NCBI RefSeq assembly: GCF_954871325.1
Contig: NC_088779.1
Location: 8,372,846-8,436,845, forward strand
Reading direction: 5' to 3'
DNA length: 64,000 nucleotides
From: Gordionus sp. m RMFG-2023
Taxonomy: Eukaryota > Nematomorpha > Gordioida > Chordodea > Parachordodidae
The notes under the pieces: model-generated
Database searches by the model: none
Told to the model about the DNA's origin: nothing
The model's input: the letters and a program-made list of their open reading frames with translations, nothing else
Shown here: positions 15,001 through 58,970 of the stretch, in pieces
Numbering within the stretch: the first letter of the stretch is position 1
How the letters are laid out: every line of letters starts with the position of its first letter
Translations under genes and position numbers: made by a program

Positions 15001-17876
15001 ATACATACTATATATCTATAAAAATAAAAGGGGATTTCTACTTGCCACAAAGAATATCAGTCGAAATTTGCCGATCCAATTGTAATCTATTCATAGATTC
15101 ATTAAGCCCCCCCCCCTCCCCCAAATTAACCGAAATATATTTTTTAGATATAATGGTATAAATTTGGATGTAATTTGAAACCCTAATTCTCCTTAATTTA
15201 TTCAGAAAGTAGCTAGGACACTCTTTTTTTTTGTTTGTATTTTATAATTTTAACCTATGATGATGCATTTAAGATACATTATTTTTAATCTTAACTATGA
15301 ATGTATTCAGAAATTTTTTTCATAATGTGTCCTAATATTCTTAGAGACATCATAACCGTCTTTGCTTACAGTATATGTGCATTTTGAACCCGATATTTCT
15401 TCTAAAACTCTGGAATCCACCTTAGAAATTTCCATTCCTTGTCTGTAAACATTTCCCCTTTAATTACTTTATTATACGTATCTTCTGAACCATACTACTC
15501 TAAGCTTTAATCGTTTTTTATATATTTATTTATGGTTAACCCCCAGCACAGTACAACTCGTTAGATTTTTTTTTCTGCCCGCGATCACTTTTGATTGCGG
15601 ATCGAAGATTTTTTTTAAAAAAATGAGATTTTAATTTTTCTTAAACTATTATTCGCACCCTCTATTGAAAGACCCCTCAAACAACTATCCACGATTCGAA
15701 AATCAAGATAGTATACTCGGGAAATTCTAACGAAAATCACGGCTTTGGACGGGAGTTAGAAATTTGTTTTCACATTGAAATAAAGAACGCCGTGATCATC
15801 AAACAATGTGATATCTTGCCTTCTGAGAAGTAATTCATATAAAAAAAATATCAAGTTGCTTATCAAAAATACTAATCTTTGCTTTAAAGGAAGGACAGCT
15901 AACTTTCAGATCCAAAATAAATGTTTTCTTTCAAGTTAAATGAAGTGGTTTGGCAGAATTTTGGCATGACTAATTATTTTAAAAATTGATATTTAACTTC
16001 CTTTTTTTATATTTATAGAATGGATGAGTGCTACCTAGTTTTAGACTTAACCAATGTGGATTTAGTCAACGAAATTTGCGTGCAATACACTCGCGATAAA
16101 AAGGTCGATATCGAGCCTCGCGAAACTACCAAGTTATTTTTATTTTTAAAAATTGTATTTTTTGTTGAAAATGGAACAAATCAAAAAGAAATGAATGAAT
16201 CAATTATAAAAATTTTGATTAATGCCAAATTACCTTAACTGCCAAGGTAATAATTTATTATATAACTAAAATTTCTGATTTGTTCATGCTTACCCCCCAT
16301 TTTAAGAATCGCTTTGGCAATAAAAAAAATTAATATCGACATCGTTTGCAAGGCTTCCTTTCCTCCTGGGTATTTAAATATCAACGATGATCTCAAAAAC
16401 CCTAACGACAATCTGCTAAGCAAACCGCTCTCATCTCTACTCAATTACCTAAATTATTTAATCGATATTCAGGTCGAAATCACTTGGAAAATCATATCCT
16501 TCTTTTTTATGCAAATTTATTATAGAACAATTTCTGACACTTTCAGTTTACATAAATATTAACATATTCTATCCTTAACTCGAAACCTTTTTATATGCAT
16601 TAAATCGTCGTCTGATTTTTATTGCTCTCCAACACGTATCCAAAAGCATCGAAGGTCGTATTCGCTTGTACACTCTCGACTGGACATCTGAACAACTGGA
16701 TGCTCTTATTCAGCCCCAAATTACTTGGGGTTATCTCTTGAATATTTTAATACTCTTAGAATCAAGGAAGGAGGGAAGGGTGGGAGGAAGAAAGGAAGGA
16801 AAGGGAGAGTGAGAAGGATTGAAAAAAGAAGGGTTGTTTTTTCTTTAGATTTAATATTTTTTTAATAAATTTTTTGATGCCTATTTCCAAACTACAATAG
16901 AACTAACTTTAGTGGGTAATATAGAGAAAAACGATGAATTTTGTTTGGTCAAGGTATCCCAGGTCGTCTTCGTTTCCGTGTTGGTTCATAATAACTCAGG
17001 TGTTCCATTCATATAATTTTTATTTTTTTAATAAAAAAAAATATGCATGTATTGCTTCCTTTTAGAACCCGGTTTTTTCCCGATCCGATACCCATCACTT
17101 ATTTTAAGATCCGAACCCGAAATAATTTAATTAGCAAAGCTGTTCTATTTATATATAAAACCCAGGTCGGGCCGAAAAACTTTTAAAAAAATCCAGGCGT
17201 GCCGTGCAAATGGTACGTACCACTGCCGCTCTCTGATTTATATGATTTAAAATATTTGAATATTCACTCATTTCAATCAAATCTTATAATATCAAGGGAA
17301 GGATTACAAAGATTTTCACGTCTCCATTAAATATTACCAAAATCTACAAAACGGGCATCTTGATTACGATATGACTGATAAGGTCATTTTTGTAGGTACC
17401 CTTAATCAAAATATCAATAATGTAAGAATAATTTTAAATAAAAATTTCGGAATAACTACATGTTAAATAGCATTTCTTTTGAAAATATTTTATAATCTGT
17501 CTAAATATATCCTTTATTTCTTCTAAATATAGTAGTATTTTGATGTTTTTTTTCTTTATGAATTATGTCTCAATAATACAATTTGTATGGTATCCTCATT
17601 AGGGTCCGACTTTCTTCTCTTTTCGATATATTATTGAACTAGTTTAAAATGAAATTTCTCTATAAAATTTAGATTACCTCTAAAAGCACCTATAGACACA
17701 ACGTATCATTTATATTTCAATGCGCTGGTATATTTTTTATCAAAATGATCTGTAGCGAATATTATAAATCCGACAGTAATAACAACGAAAACAAAACTTT
17801 AAAAGCACCTATCCCTTGGTCTCATTGCCCCATTTTATGCTTCCAAGTTTTACCAGAATCTTATACAGAGGAATAG
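1..17876 (+). CDS. TRAPPC9: TRAPPC9 (Trs120/NIBP-like) TRAPPII subunit, 22 exons, 5' end outside window
   Basis: TRAPPC9/Trs120 is a scaffold subunit of TRAPPII, which activates Rab GTPases at the Golgi. The exons proposed are 1-79, 1080-1146, 2111-2210, 2722-2901, 4392-4671, 4928-5049, 6506-6579, 8859-8944, 9254-9477, 10799-10896, 11257-11417, 13296-13444, 13787-13866, 13935-14198, 14837-14907, 15672-15829, 16019-16132, 16307-16493, 16636-16729, 16901-16999, 17297-17421 and 17673-17876. They join in frame throughout, giving about 1,000 residues. The translations follow the order of the human protein as I remember it: LLL..LSGYSIPLD, HSGWPSIQ, ENGLMLAPVP, NPFIYSP, FVINGY, ITITNLG, CYLVLDLTN and NLQNGHLDYDMTDKVIFVG. 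The middle and C-terminal parts form the Ig-like folds typical of Trs120. The protein is fast-evolving, with two insertions (exons 5 and 9). The first and fifteenth exons are the least certain. Confidence 0.88.
80..1079 (+). other. TRAPPC9 intron 1
   Basis: AT-rich with poly-A/T runs. I see no gene and no recognisable transposon in it. Confidence 0.4.
1080..1146 (+). CDS. TRAPPC9: TRAPPC9 exon 2
   Basis: After the acceptor TTTTAAG the frame reads CNLLLTQVLSGYSIPLDLKE, which matches the family's [20 protein letters not shown] segment almost residue for residue. The donor is A|GTAATC in phase 1. Confidence 0.85.
1147..2110 (+). other. TRAPPC9 intron 2
   Basis: A G-rich tract (1256-1268, inside GGGAGG..GTGGGG) follows a patch of more balanced composition at 1205-1256, probably the remnant of a mobile repeat. 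A CCGG-containing patch lies at 1863-1945. Nothing else is recognisable. Confidence 0.35.
2111..2210 (+). CDS. TRAPPC9: TRAPPC9 exon 3
   Basis: The exon reads EKMHSGWPSIQHRIMNELIV and then CARRCDNFPLAA, matching the [21 protein letters not shown] block. The split codon A|GT makes Ser at its start. The donor AG|GTAAGC leaves phase 2 and the next exon completes Arg. Confidence 0.88.
2722..2901 (+). CDS. TRAPPC9: TRAPPC9 exon 4
   Basis: The exon reads HAMFNLQFLYPYMTKKDIRE and continues to ENGLMLAPVPMVDFPVI, matching the family's LPGGLTLPPVPFTKLPIV. The open frame that begins with the ATG at 2716 here is an out-of-phase shadow. The donor is AG|GTAATG in phase 2. Confidence 0.9.
   Translation, partial: ARHVQSPVPLPLYDEKRYQGRSRTLESARLQVQVSRDQFDCSRKRPHARASSHGRFSCD
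3275..3640. repeat. CCGG-rich interspersed repeat, probable hAT-type MITE
   Basis: At least six blocks of GGGCCGGG/TCGGGC are separated by A/T runs and end at TTGCAGATCACTAGTG. Read in reverse, this is a terminus of the RGTGATCTGCA type, close to hAT terminal repeats. The same block structure recurs at many places in the window. No coding capacity. Confidence 0.5.
3866..4325. repeat. three imperfect tandem copies of a ~155-bp pyrimidine-rich unit
   Basis: In the fourth intron, phrases such as TGGCGATnACTTTCTTGC, TAAGTTTACnTCATAC and ATGTATTCTTCTCTGT recur near 3880, 4050 and 4195 in the same order. Open frames across it are a by-product of C/T richness. Confidence 0.65.
4392..4671 (+). CDS. 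TRAPPC9: TRAPPC9 exon 5, with lineage-specific low-complexity tail
   Basis: The start SQLSFPSYPPSLKPHLVKK aligns without gaps to the family's RHVKLLNLPASLRPHKMK. The remaining ~75 residues (Asn-, Ser- and Asp-rich, including a run of five Ser) have no counterpart that I recall in human. Two donors keep phase 0: TCA|GTAGAA after 4641 and ATA|GTGTAA after 4671. Neither is strong, so the 3' end is uncertain by 30 nt. Confidence 0.75.
4928..5049 (+). CDS. TRAPPC9: TRAPPC9 exon 6
   Basis: The exon carries NVNPFIYSPFFENLKARRE, matching the highly conserved SPFIYSPI motif of TRAPPC9. The acceptor CAGTGAG|TCA gives phase 0. The donor TTGAG|GTTTAC gives phase 2. Confidence 0.88.
5050..6505 (+). other. 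TRAPPC9 intron 6 with repeat remnants
   Basis: It holds a CCGATCC-rich patch (about 5391-5492) and one half of a palindromic MITE (about 6067-6260). The open frame at 5927-6214 is made of that repeat and is not a gene. Confidence 0.45.
6067..6260. repeat. half copy of palindromic MITE family (family P)
   Basis: It contains ATATGAATCCATGG, GGAGGGTCATTTTT, AAAAATCAGATTTGACTGGAA and TTTCAGACAATTT, in the same order as copies near 12.85, 29.2 and 40.5 kb. Confidence 0.5.
6506..6579 (+). CDS. TRAPPC9: TRAPPC9 exon 7 (small)
   Basis: This 74-nt exon reads QRVLSASSKFHDGTFDSDVN and then DGEI. It is supported by matching phases on both sides (Arg completed at the start, Asp completed at the end) and by an acceptor after a T-rich stretch. 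The sequence itself is not conserved. Confidence 0.75.
8199..8303 (+). mobile_element. hAT transposase C-terminal dimerisation fragment
   Basis: The frame reads VERVFSIANAVLTAKRFCLS and then NENFDLKI to a stop. This matches the hAT C-terminal signature (S.ERxFS.A..I.T..R..L..EN). It lies in TRAPPC9 intron 7 on the sense strand. Upstream sequence (about 7,500-8,190) probably belongs to the same decayed element, but only this part is recognisable. Confidence 0.6.
8859..8944 (+). CDS. TRAPPC9: TRAPPC9 exon 8
   Basis: The exon reads AVWVKDEPAQLIFHISNPLP, matching the family's [20 protein letters not shown], the first strand of an Ig-like domain. The donor is ATA|GTAAAG in phase 0. Confidence 0.88.
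9020..9160. repeat. CCGG-type repeat end with hAT-like terminus
   Basis: GAGACCGGTTCGGTATCCG..CCGGCACATCTCTA: read in reverse it begins TAGAGATGTGCCGG, close to the general hAT terminal repeat (YAGRGATGTGCA). It lies between TRAPPC9 exons 8 and 9. The other end was not found. Confidence 0.45.
9254..9477 (+). CDS. TRAPPC9: TRAPPC9 exon 9, with insertion
   Basis: It begins GIISDKNTFREI (family: GLLTSGVEFESL) and ends PPLLILPPSGQNIYRL (family: ALSLPAESGLYPVTL). Between them lie about 45 polar residues absent from the human sequence as I recall it. The donor AG|GTTTGT is phase 2. Confidence 0.85.
9943..10203. repeat. three tandem copies of a ~70-bp unit
   Basis: Copies at 9943-10012, 10053-10119 and 10137-10203 share TATAGGTATAT, TAAGGC(CATAGTCGGG), and CCACCCTAAAATATTTGG. 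Spacers of 17-40 bp separate them. They sit in TRAPPC9 intron 9 and have no coding sense. Confidence 0.7.
10799..10896 (+). CDS. TRAPPC9: TRAPPC9 exon 10
   Basis: The exon reads NTFAIYVVPHNSGKFVIN, matching YPVTLVGVPQTTGTITVN. The donor ATG|GTAAAA is phase 1, and the next exon completes the Gly of the conserved NGY. Confidence 0.88.
11257..11417 (+). CDS. TRAPPC9: TRAPPC9 exon 11
   Basis: It begins GYYVELYDGLRNNIRDKDL (family: GYHTTVFGVFSDCLLDNL) and ends SFHYVVK. The donor AAG|GTTTTT is phase 0. Confidence 0.88.
12178..12300. repeat. three perfect tandem copies of a 41-bp unit
   Basis: The units 12178-12218, 12219-12259 and 12260-12300 are identical, which implies recent expansion. They lie in TRAPPC9 intron 11. 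Confidence 0.95.
12844..13180. repeat. full palindromic copy of MITE family P
   Basis: The left half has ATGGAATATAGAACCCATT..TTTTGACCGGAAAT. The right half is its degenerate reverse complement (TGTCTGAAATTTTTGG..GTCAAAATGCAT..GAATTTCATATCCC). No coding sequence. Confidence 0.5.
13296..13444 (+). CDS. TRAPPC9: TRAPPC9 exon 12
   Basis: VAPVLPLLRYSTTFP matches VEVIPALPRLQISTSLP, and IFANIYTGE matches VSVQLYNGE. The donor TA|GTTTTA is phase 2; the following exon completes Tyr. Confidence 0.88.
13787..13866 (+). CDS. TRAPPC9: TRAPPC9 exon 13
   Basis: IECPITITNLGEVSVEAIKL corresponds to [20 protein letters not shown], the start of an Ig-like domain. The acceptor is CTCACAG and the donor AGAG|GTAATG. 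Confidence 0.9.
13935..14198 (+). CDS. TRAPPC9: TRAPPC9 exon 14
   Basis: This continues the same domain: LHWKPNALALDSAHSLIPIN then SSKVIFISIYGGNDF. A Pro/Ser/Asn-rich linker follows. The donor ACGG|GTAATT is phase 1. Confidence 0.88.
14199..14836 (+). other. TRAPPC9 intron 14
   Basis: A GAGATGCACAGCACATC..TATCGATACTAACTGG..TATCGGCCGATACT patch (14229-14285) looks like a hAT-type MITE end with subterminal repeats. The rest is AT-rich without structure. Confidence 0.4.
14837..14907 (+). CDS. TRAPPC9: TRAPPC9 exon 15 (tentative)
   Basis: The sequence between exons 14 and 16 needs an exon of 2+3n bases ending in phase 0. This one (KFSNLKPFKLKYTSTSPAQQ) fits, with acceptor TTATAG and donor GAA|GTACAA. 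It lies in the variable linker, so homology cannot confirm it. Confidence 0.5.
15672..15829 (+). CDS. TRAPPC9: TRAPPC9 exon 16
   Basis: KIVYSGN, then GFGRELEICFHIEIKNAVII, then CDILPSE match FKYSGGPG, YYRNLSLGLHVEVEPSVFF and STLPATS. The donor GAA|GTAATT is phase 2. The next exon completes a Lys, so the two exons align gap-free to the family. Confidence 0.88.
16019..16132 (+). CDS. TRAPPC9: TRAPPC9 exon 17
   Basis: MDECYLVLDLTN matches TRQCHLLLDVFN, and VDIEPRETTK matches LILHAGECQR. The in-frame ATG is internal, not a start. The donor ACCAA|GTTATT is phase 2. Confidence 0.9.
16307..16493 (+). CDS. TRAPPC9: TRAPPC9 exon 18, ends at AT-AC intron
   Basis: IALAIKKINIDI matches MAIQVDKFNFES, and the exon ends LIDIQVEITWKI (family: EIHSKLGICWRI). 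No GT occurs between the WKI codons and the next stop that would give an in-frame join. The exon end is placed at ATC|ATATCCTT. Confidence 0.85.
16494..16635 (+). other. candidate U12-type AT-AC intron of TRAPPC9
   Basis: The intron starts ATATCCTT, the full U12 AT-AC 5' splice consensus, and ends CAACAC. A perfect U12 branch-site consensus TCCTTAAC lies at 16572-16579. Both flanking exons are in phase 0, and the joined protein (EITWKI then VSKSIEGRIRL) follows the family motif. The weak point is the branch-to-acceptor distance of about 57 nt, longer than the usual 10-20. A nearer AC at 16585-16586 would shift the frame. Confidence 0.65.
16636..16729 (+). CDS. TRAPPC9: TRAPPC9 exon 19
   Basis: The exon reads VSKSIEGRIRLYTLDWTSEQ and then LDALIQPQITW, corresponding to the family segment that ends APLQWDV. 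The donor TGGG|GTTATC is phase 1. Confidence 0.82.
16763..16832 (+). repeat. purine (GGAA/GGGA) tract
   Basis: A roughly 70-nt almost pure A/G stretch lies in the intron between TRAPPC9 exons 19 and 20. Simple-sequence repeat. Confidence 0.7.
16901..16999 (+). CDS. TRAPPC9: TRAPPC9 exon 20
   Basis: ELTLVGNIEKNDEFCLVKVS then QVVFVSVLVHNNS match the last Ig-like domain (VGDPVRLEVRLTNRS). The acceptor is CTACAATAG and the donor CAG|GTGTTC. Confidence 0.88.
17297..17421 (+). CDS. TRAPPC9: TRAPPC9 exon 21
   Basis: HVSIKYYQNLQNGHLDYDMT then DKVIFVGTLNQ match the best family signature in the window ([22 protein letters not shown]). The donor AAT|GTAAGA is phase 0. Confidence 0.92.
17673..17876 (+). 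CDS. TRAPPC9: TRAPPC9 terminal exon with stop
   Basis: It begins ITSKSTYRHNVSFIFQCAGI, the last beta-strands of the family (GALLFLYTGDFFLHI), and ends VLPESYTEE with stop TAG at 17874-17876. The tail is about 20 residues longer than needed for the domain. Confidence 0.85.
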   Translation: MTSKSTYRHNVSFIFQCAGIFFIKMICSEYYKSDSNNNENKTLKAPIPWSHCPILCFQVLPESYTEE

Positions 17877-18278
17877 TTTTTGTTATTATCACAAATGTAT
17901 TTAAAAAAAATATATTATTACAATTAATTTCATATTTTCTCAGAGCTAAATTGCAATTTTTTTTTTCAAAAAATAATTTTATTTATTTCATGTCAGTTGA
18001 TATTTATATAATAGTGCCACATCCATCAAGTCTAAGTCACAAAAACCAAAAAAAATAAATTATAATGGCCATTTACAACCATAAATAACAATGTTTTTTT
18101 TATTATACTAAGGTTATTTTATAATTAATTAACTTTTTTTTTAATACCTAATCTATATTCACATTCATGCACAACATTATTTGATATTTTCTAGTTTGTT
18201 AATTAAAAAATTGGTTCGGATATTACGTTTAAAATTTTATATTTCTCCTTATCCCTGCTATGTCTTTCTCTTTTCATA

Positions 18279-18292
18279 AATAAAGCAATAAA
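18279..18292 (+). terminator. poly(A) signals for TRAPPC9
   Basis: Two AATAAA hexamers about 400 nt after the stop codon. In this base composition such hexamers are common by chance. Confidence 0.4.
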
Positions 18293-18957
18293 AAAAAACT
18301 AATAAAATTATAATTAATTTTTTATATTTTATCTTATCTTATAGTAATATTATATATTTTTGTTTGTATATCTGGATGTTTCATTTTATTTTTATACATA
18401 TTTTTTTAAAGTTTTTTTTGTAAACTTATACCATGATTTCAGTTTTATTCCAGAATATATACATAATGTGGTGTTTATATAATATATATTTACAGATAAC
18501 ATTGATATAAATTATTTGGGGGTGAAGGGGGAGGGGAGAATGGGAAAAAAATCGTGAGATTTGGTTTTAATTTCACAGGCAGGTGTCATAAATATTCTAC
18601 TCTATAAAGACGGGTAAACAATAACAGAAATAAATAATTATTTTTCTAATAAGCAATAAAAGCGAACAAAGGTGTGTATACGTGTATTTTATTTATCAGG
18701 ATAGAAGAAGTTACATTTTATTTTTCATCATATTAATCTCATGATTAAAAGAGTTTAATAATAAAACTTGAGCTACTTTGTTTTTGTTAACATATATATA
18801 TATATTACACCCTCCAAAAAACCTTTGGGTTTATATATATGTATCTAAAACTTATCAATGACACATAATACTAACAAAAATCACCAGATTATAGACCATT
18901 TTGGTATCCCTGAATAATTTAAATAAACTTTATGAATTTTTTTTTTAAAAAATCAGT

Positions 18958-18975
18958 TTTATTTATGCATTTATT
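18958..18975 (-). terminator. poly(A) signals for the K2P gene
   Basis: Two minus-strand AATAAA hexamers 110-127 nt downstream of the stop at 19085. The position is plausible, but chance occurrence is likely in AT-rich DNA. Confidence 0.4.
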
Positions 18976-19084
18976 ATACGAAATTAAAATGGCGTGTCAT
19001 CACATAATTTGTATCAATGACGCTTCAAAATCTGTTTTAATGAATGAATGAATCGACATTCTAGTTATATCATATGTTATTGAC

Positions 19085-55841
<36,757 letters not shown>

Positions 55842-58800
55842 AAATTTTACCCGAACCGTAAATGCCCGAATTTATTTTCAATTTTAATTGGACACTACCG
55901 GTATTTATAAAGATGACAAATTATTCCTAGGCCATAAAATAGATGGGAAGCTGCTTATTTATCGCGATAAAAGATTTTTATTTCCCCGAAATCGAATTTA
56001 AGAACACTAAATTGAGGAAACACATTGTCTTTGAATGAAGTCAGAATATAACGACACGAAATGTAAATATTAATAGGGGTAGACTCTATGGAAATCAGTT
56101 TGAAGTGAGCGCATTAACTACACATAGTAATGGTAATAATAGACATTGAGCCGAGGTTGTGACAAGAGCATCTGACTATAGGCTATGAAATAATGTTAAA
56201 CGGACAAATAGAATTCTTATAATCCAAAAATTTGCGATATGAATATAAATAATTTAATCTTACGAATTTTAAAATGTATTAATAATTTTTAGATTATTCC
56301 TACTTTGTAAAAAAAAAATGAACCATATATATATCCTCTCTTCTTTTTCTGAACTCCCTCGAGAATAATTATATATATCCGAAAAAAGGAATATTATGAT
56401 GATGAAAAATATTATTCGATATTTTTTGTTATATATTTAATTAGCAGTTATACATTATATTATATACATCACATCATAGATGTAGATTAGATTATACAAT
56501 ATACATAACAGTAATCACATAGAATCAAATTTCGGTAGATAAGGATTATTTAAAAAAAAAATTTTTTTTATTGGAATACTTTTTTTTTAAAAGAACATCC
56601 TTTAGTTTTTATTGTGCCATCCAATAAAAAAAAAAATTTTTTTTAATTGAAGTGAGATATTAATTTCATTTATCCTTACGTCAGAGGAATAATAACCATC
56701 TGTAAATTTTGAGAATTCATACAATTAATATACCAATTAGCATTTTAAATAATAATAATAATAAAATATGATTTAAAAAAATTGCTTTGTTGTTATACTT
56801 TTTTGGGGGTGAATTATGTTAACATTATTATTTAAATATTTCCAGCCATTTTTCGAATTTAAGGATGTCTATCCATGAGAATCATCGGTCATTTTCGCTC
56901 CTATCTAATATTCATCACTTTTATGCTAATTTTGTTTTCCCCTAATGCTTTCGAAAATTTATTTTATTTAAGTTGAATATATATAAAAAAAATGTAACAA
57001 ATGATAATACCAATCCAATATTTAAAAAAAAAAATTATATATGGTATGCAAATATTTTATTTATCCTATTTCATCAGCTGATATTTGCCAAATCAATTTT
57101 GAGATTGTACATAAAGAATCGTATTTTGACAATATTTTAAAAAAAATTAAAAATGTGATTTAAGATAAGTTTATTTTTATCATGTAATTAAATTTAAAGT
57201 TTTAAAACCAAGTTCAATAGAATTTGTATAGATTGTTATTTTAGTAGTATAATTTTAAGAGTTAATATAAAAAAAATAATAAATAAAATTATATTATTAA
57301 AACAATCCACACAAAAATAAACAAACATAAGGAAAGTATTGATTTATCAATTTTCTTATCTGATATATGTATATATAATTTATATAAATTTTATACGAAT
57401 ACAAATTATGACAATTCATTTTGAAGTAAAGTGTCAAATAAAATTCATTCTTGTCATCAACCTTTTAATATTTTTTTAATTTTTTTTTTAGTGCTATGAA
57501 AATAAATAACAATTCTTAATGTTCTATGAGTATGCCAATTCTTAAAAAAAGTAAACTATTTTTAATTTTTAAAATAAATATTGCCATCTAAAGCAAAATT
57601 AAGTCATTATGAATCGTTTTATTTTAAGTTATTACTTCCCAAAACTTGAAGTAGCAAAATAACAAATAAAATTCGTAAAAAAAAAGAAATAAGTAAAAAA
57701 AAACGTGTCCAAAACATTTTTAAAAAAATTTTAGAAATTTTCAAAAATTATATTCTTGAAATGTTTGAATTTTTTTTCTACTTCAAGTTTTGGCGGCCTT
57801 AATTTATAATTTACACAATTTATTATATAACTTATAATTAAAAACATTTTACAGACAGTTGCTTGTAATCGTCTATATGAAAATCGAAATTGTTCTGAAG
57901 TCAAAATTCGTATTTTAGAAAATTTTGAAAAGCTCAGAGAATAAACCAATAAGGATTTAGGGAAGAAAATGAAAAAGAATGTTGGTGGAGAGGATATGTT
58001 TGCTGAAAAATTACCGTCTTACTCTCAAGCACTTCGAAATGATAATAGAAAATAGTTTGGTAGGAAACGAACTAAGAAGTCGGATAACTATCACGCACAA
58101 CTCCTAAACGTAAAGCACTAGGGAGTGAAATTTGAAAGCTTTAGAAACAGTGGCGTGAAATGAACTTGGGGATGAAACGGGGAAAACTGGTTCATAAGTT
58201 AAAAAAAATTACAAATGTGGCGATTTTCATTTTTAATGTTCAGCAAAATTCTTTCGCAGTCATTTAATTTATAAGTTCTTTCTATACATAAAGTTCACCT
58301 CCAATATTTTTAGGTGTTTATATTTTTACCTGGCTATCAGCCAAACCAAATTAACCGAAAACAATCACTTTGGCCTCGAGGTTTTTCTTAAAAAGATAGC
58401 AGCTCAAATTTGGAAGAAACTAATATAAATTAAAACACCTTAATTTTAACTGGATTTTTGGCAAGCCTCTGAAGATTGAGCCAAATTAGCTGATTTTTAG
58501 CTACTACTCAACTTTAGAACAAACTCATAAAATATTTTCTTTGGTATATAAAAGCTTACCCATTACATTTTGATTCAAGGCTTCTCGCGAATTTAAACAT
58601 AGGAAATATTTTATTTAAGTCTAGTCAATTAGAAAAAAAGACTTAATTTTTAGTCTAAGCGTTATATGAATCCATATAATAACTATTATGCACGAGGTGG
58701 TGCCAGCCATCACTATGGTGTCTGTGAGTGAAGTCTCCTGCCTTTTTGTATATTGATCCGATATGAAATCTGGATACGTACAGGAATCAAGAAATTAGAT

Positions 58801-58970
58801 CCCTTATTAAATGGTTTTCAAAGTAAGGAATATGGATGCTTAGGGAAGTTTTCTAATCCTAATTATCAAAGTGAGGACGATAGAGATAACTAACATATGA
58901 GAGTAAAGTTATTATGGCACGTTTAATCCAATGAAGGTGTGCGAATGTTTGTATACAGGGCTGTCTAGCA
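55842..58970 (-). other. region upstream of the K2P start
   Basis: The promoter and 5' UTR of the channel gene should lie here, but I see no decisive core promoter motif. The first ~200 bp are of more balanced composition. The rest is AT-rich with poly-A/T runs. The ORFs at 57731-57949 and 58859-59047 are not gene-like. Confidence 0.4.

Larger units (their letters stand above)
17877..19084. other. convergent intergenic region
   Basis: The 3' ends of TRAPPC9 (+) and the K2P gene (-) face each other here. AATAAA at 18279-18284 and 18287-18292 could serve TRAPPC9. TTTATT at 18958-18963 and 18970-18975 (AATAAA on the minus strand) could serve the channel gene about 110-120 nt after its stop. Otherwise AT-rich, with no ORF of note. 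Confidence 0.55.

Noticed and set aside
15031-15160. Open stretch reading DFYLPQRISVEICRSNCNLF after an AAAAG acceptor, at first taken as a TRAPPC9 exon
   Set aside because: The exon at 15672-15829 carries the same conserved block with much better similarity and matching phases; including this one breaks the phase.
16545-16660. GT-AG alternatives for the join between TRAPPC9 exons 18 and 19 (acceptors after TTTCAG at 16547 or CCAAAAG at 16646)
   Set aside because: The only GT donors nearby give the wrong phase, stop codons, or lose the conserved WKI residues.
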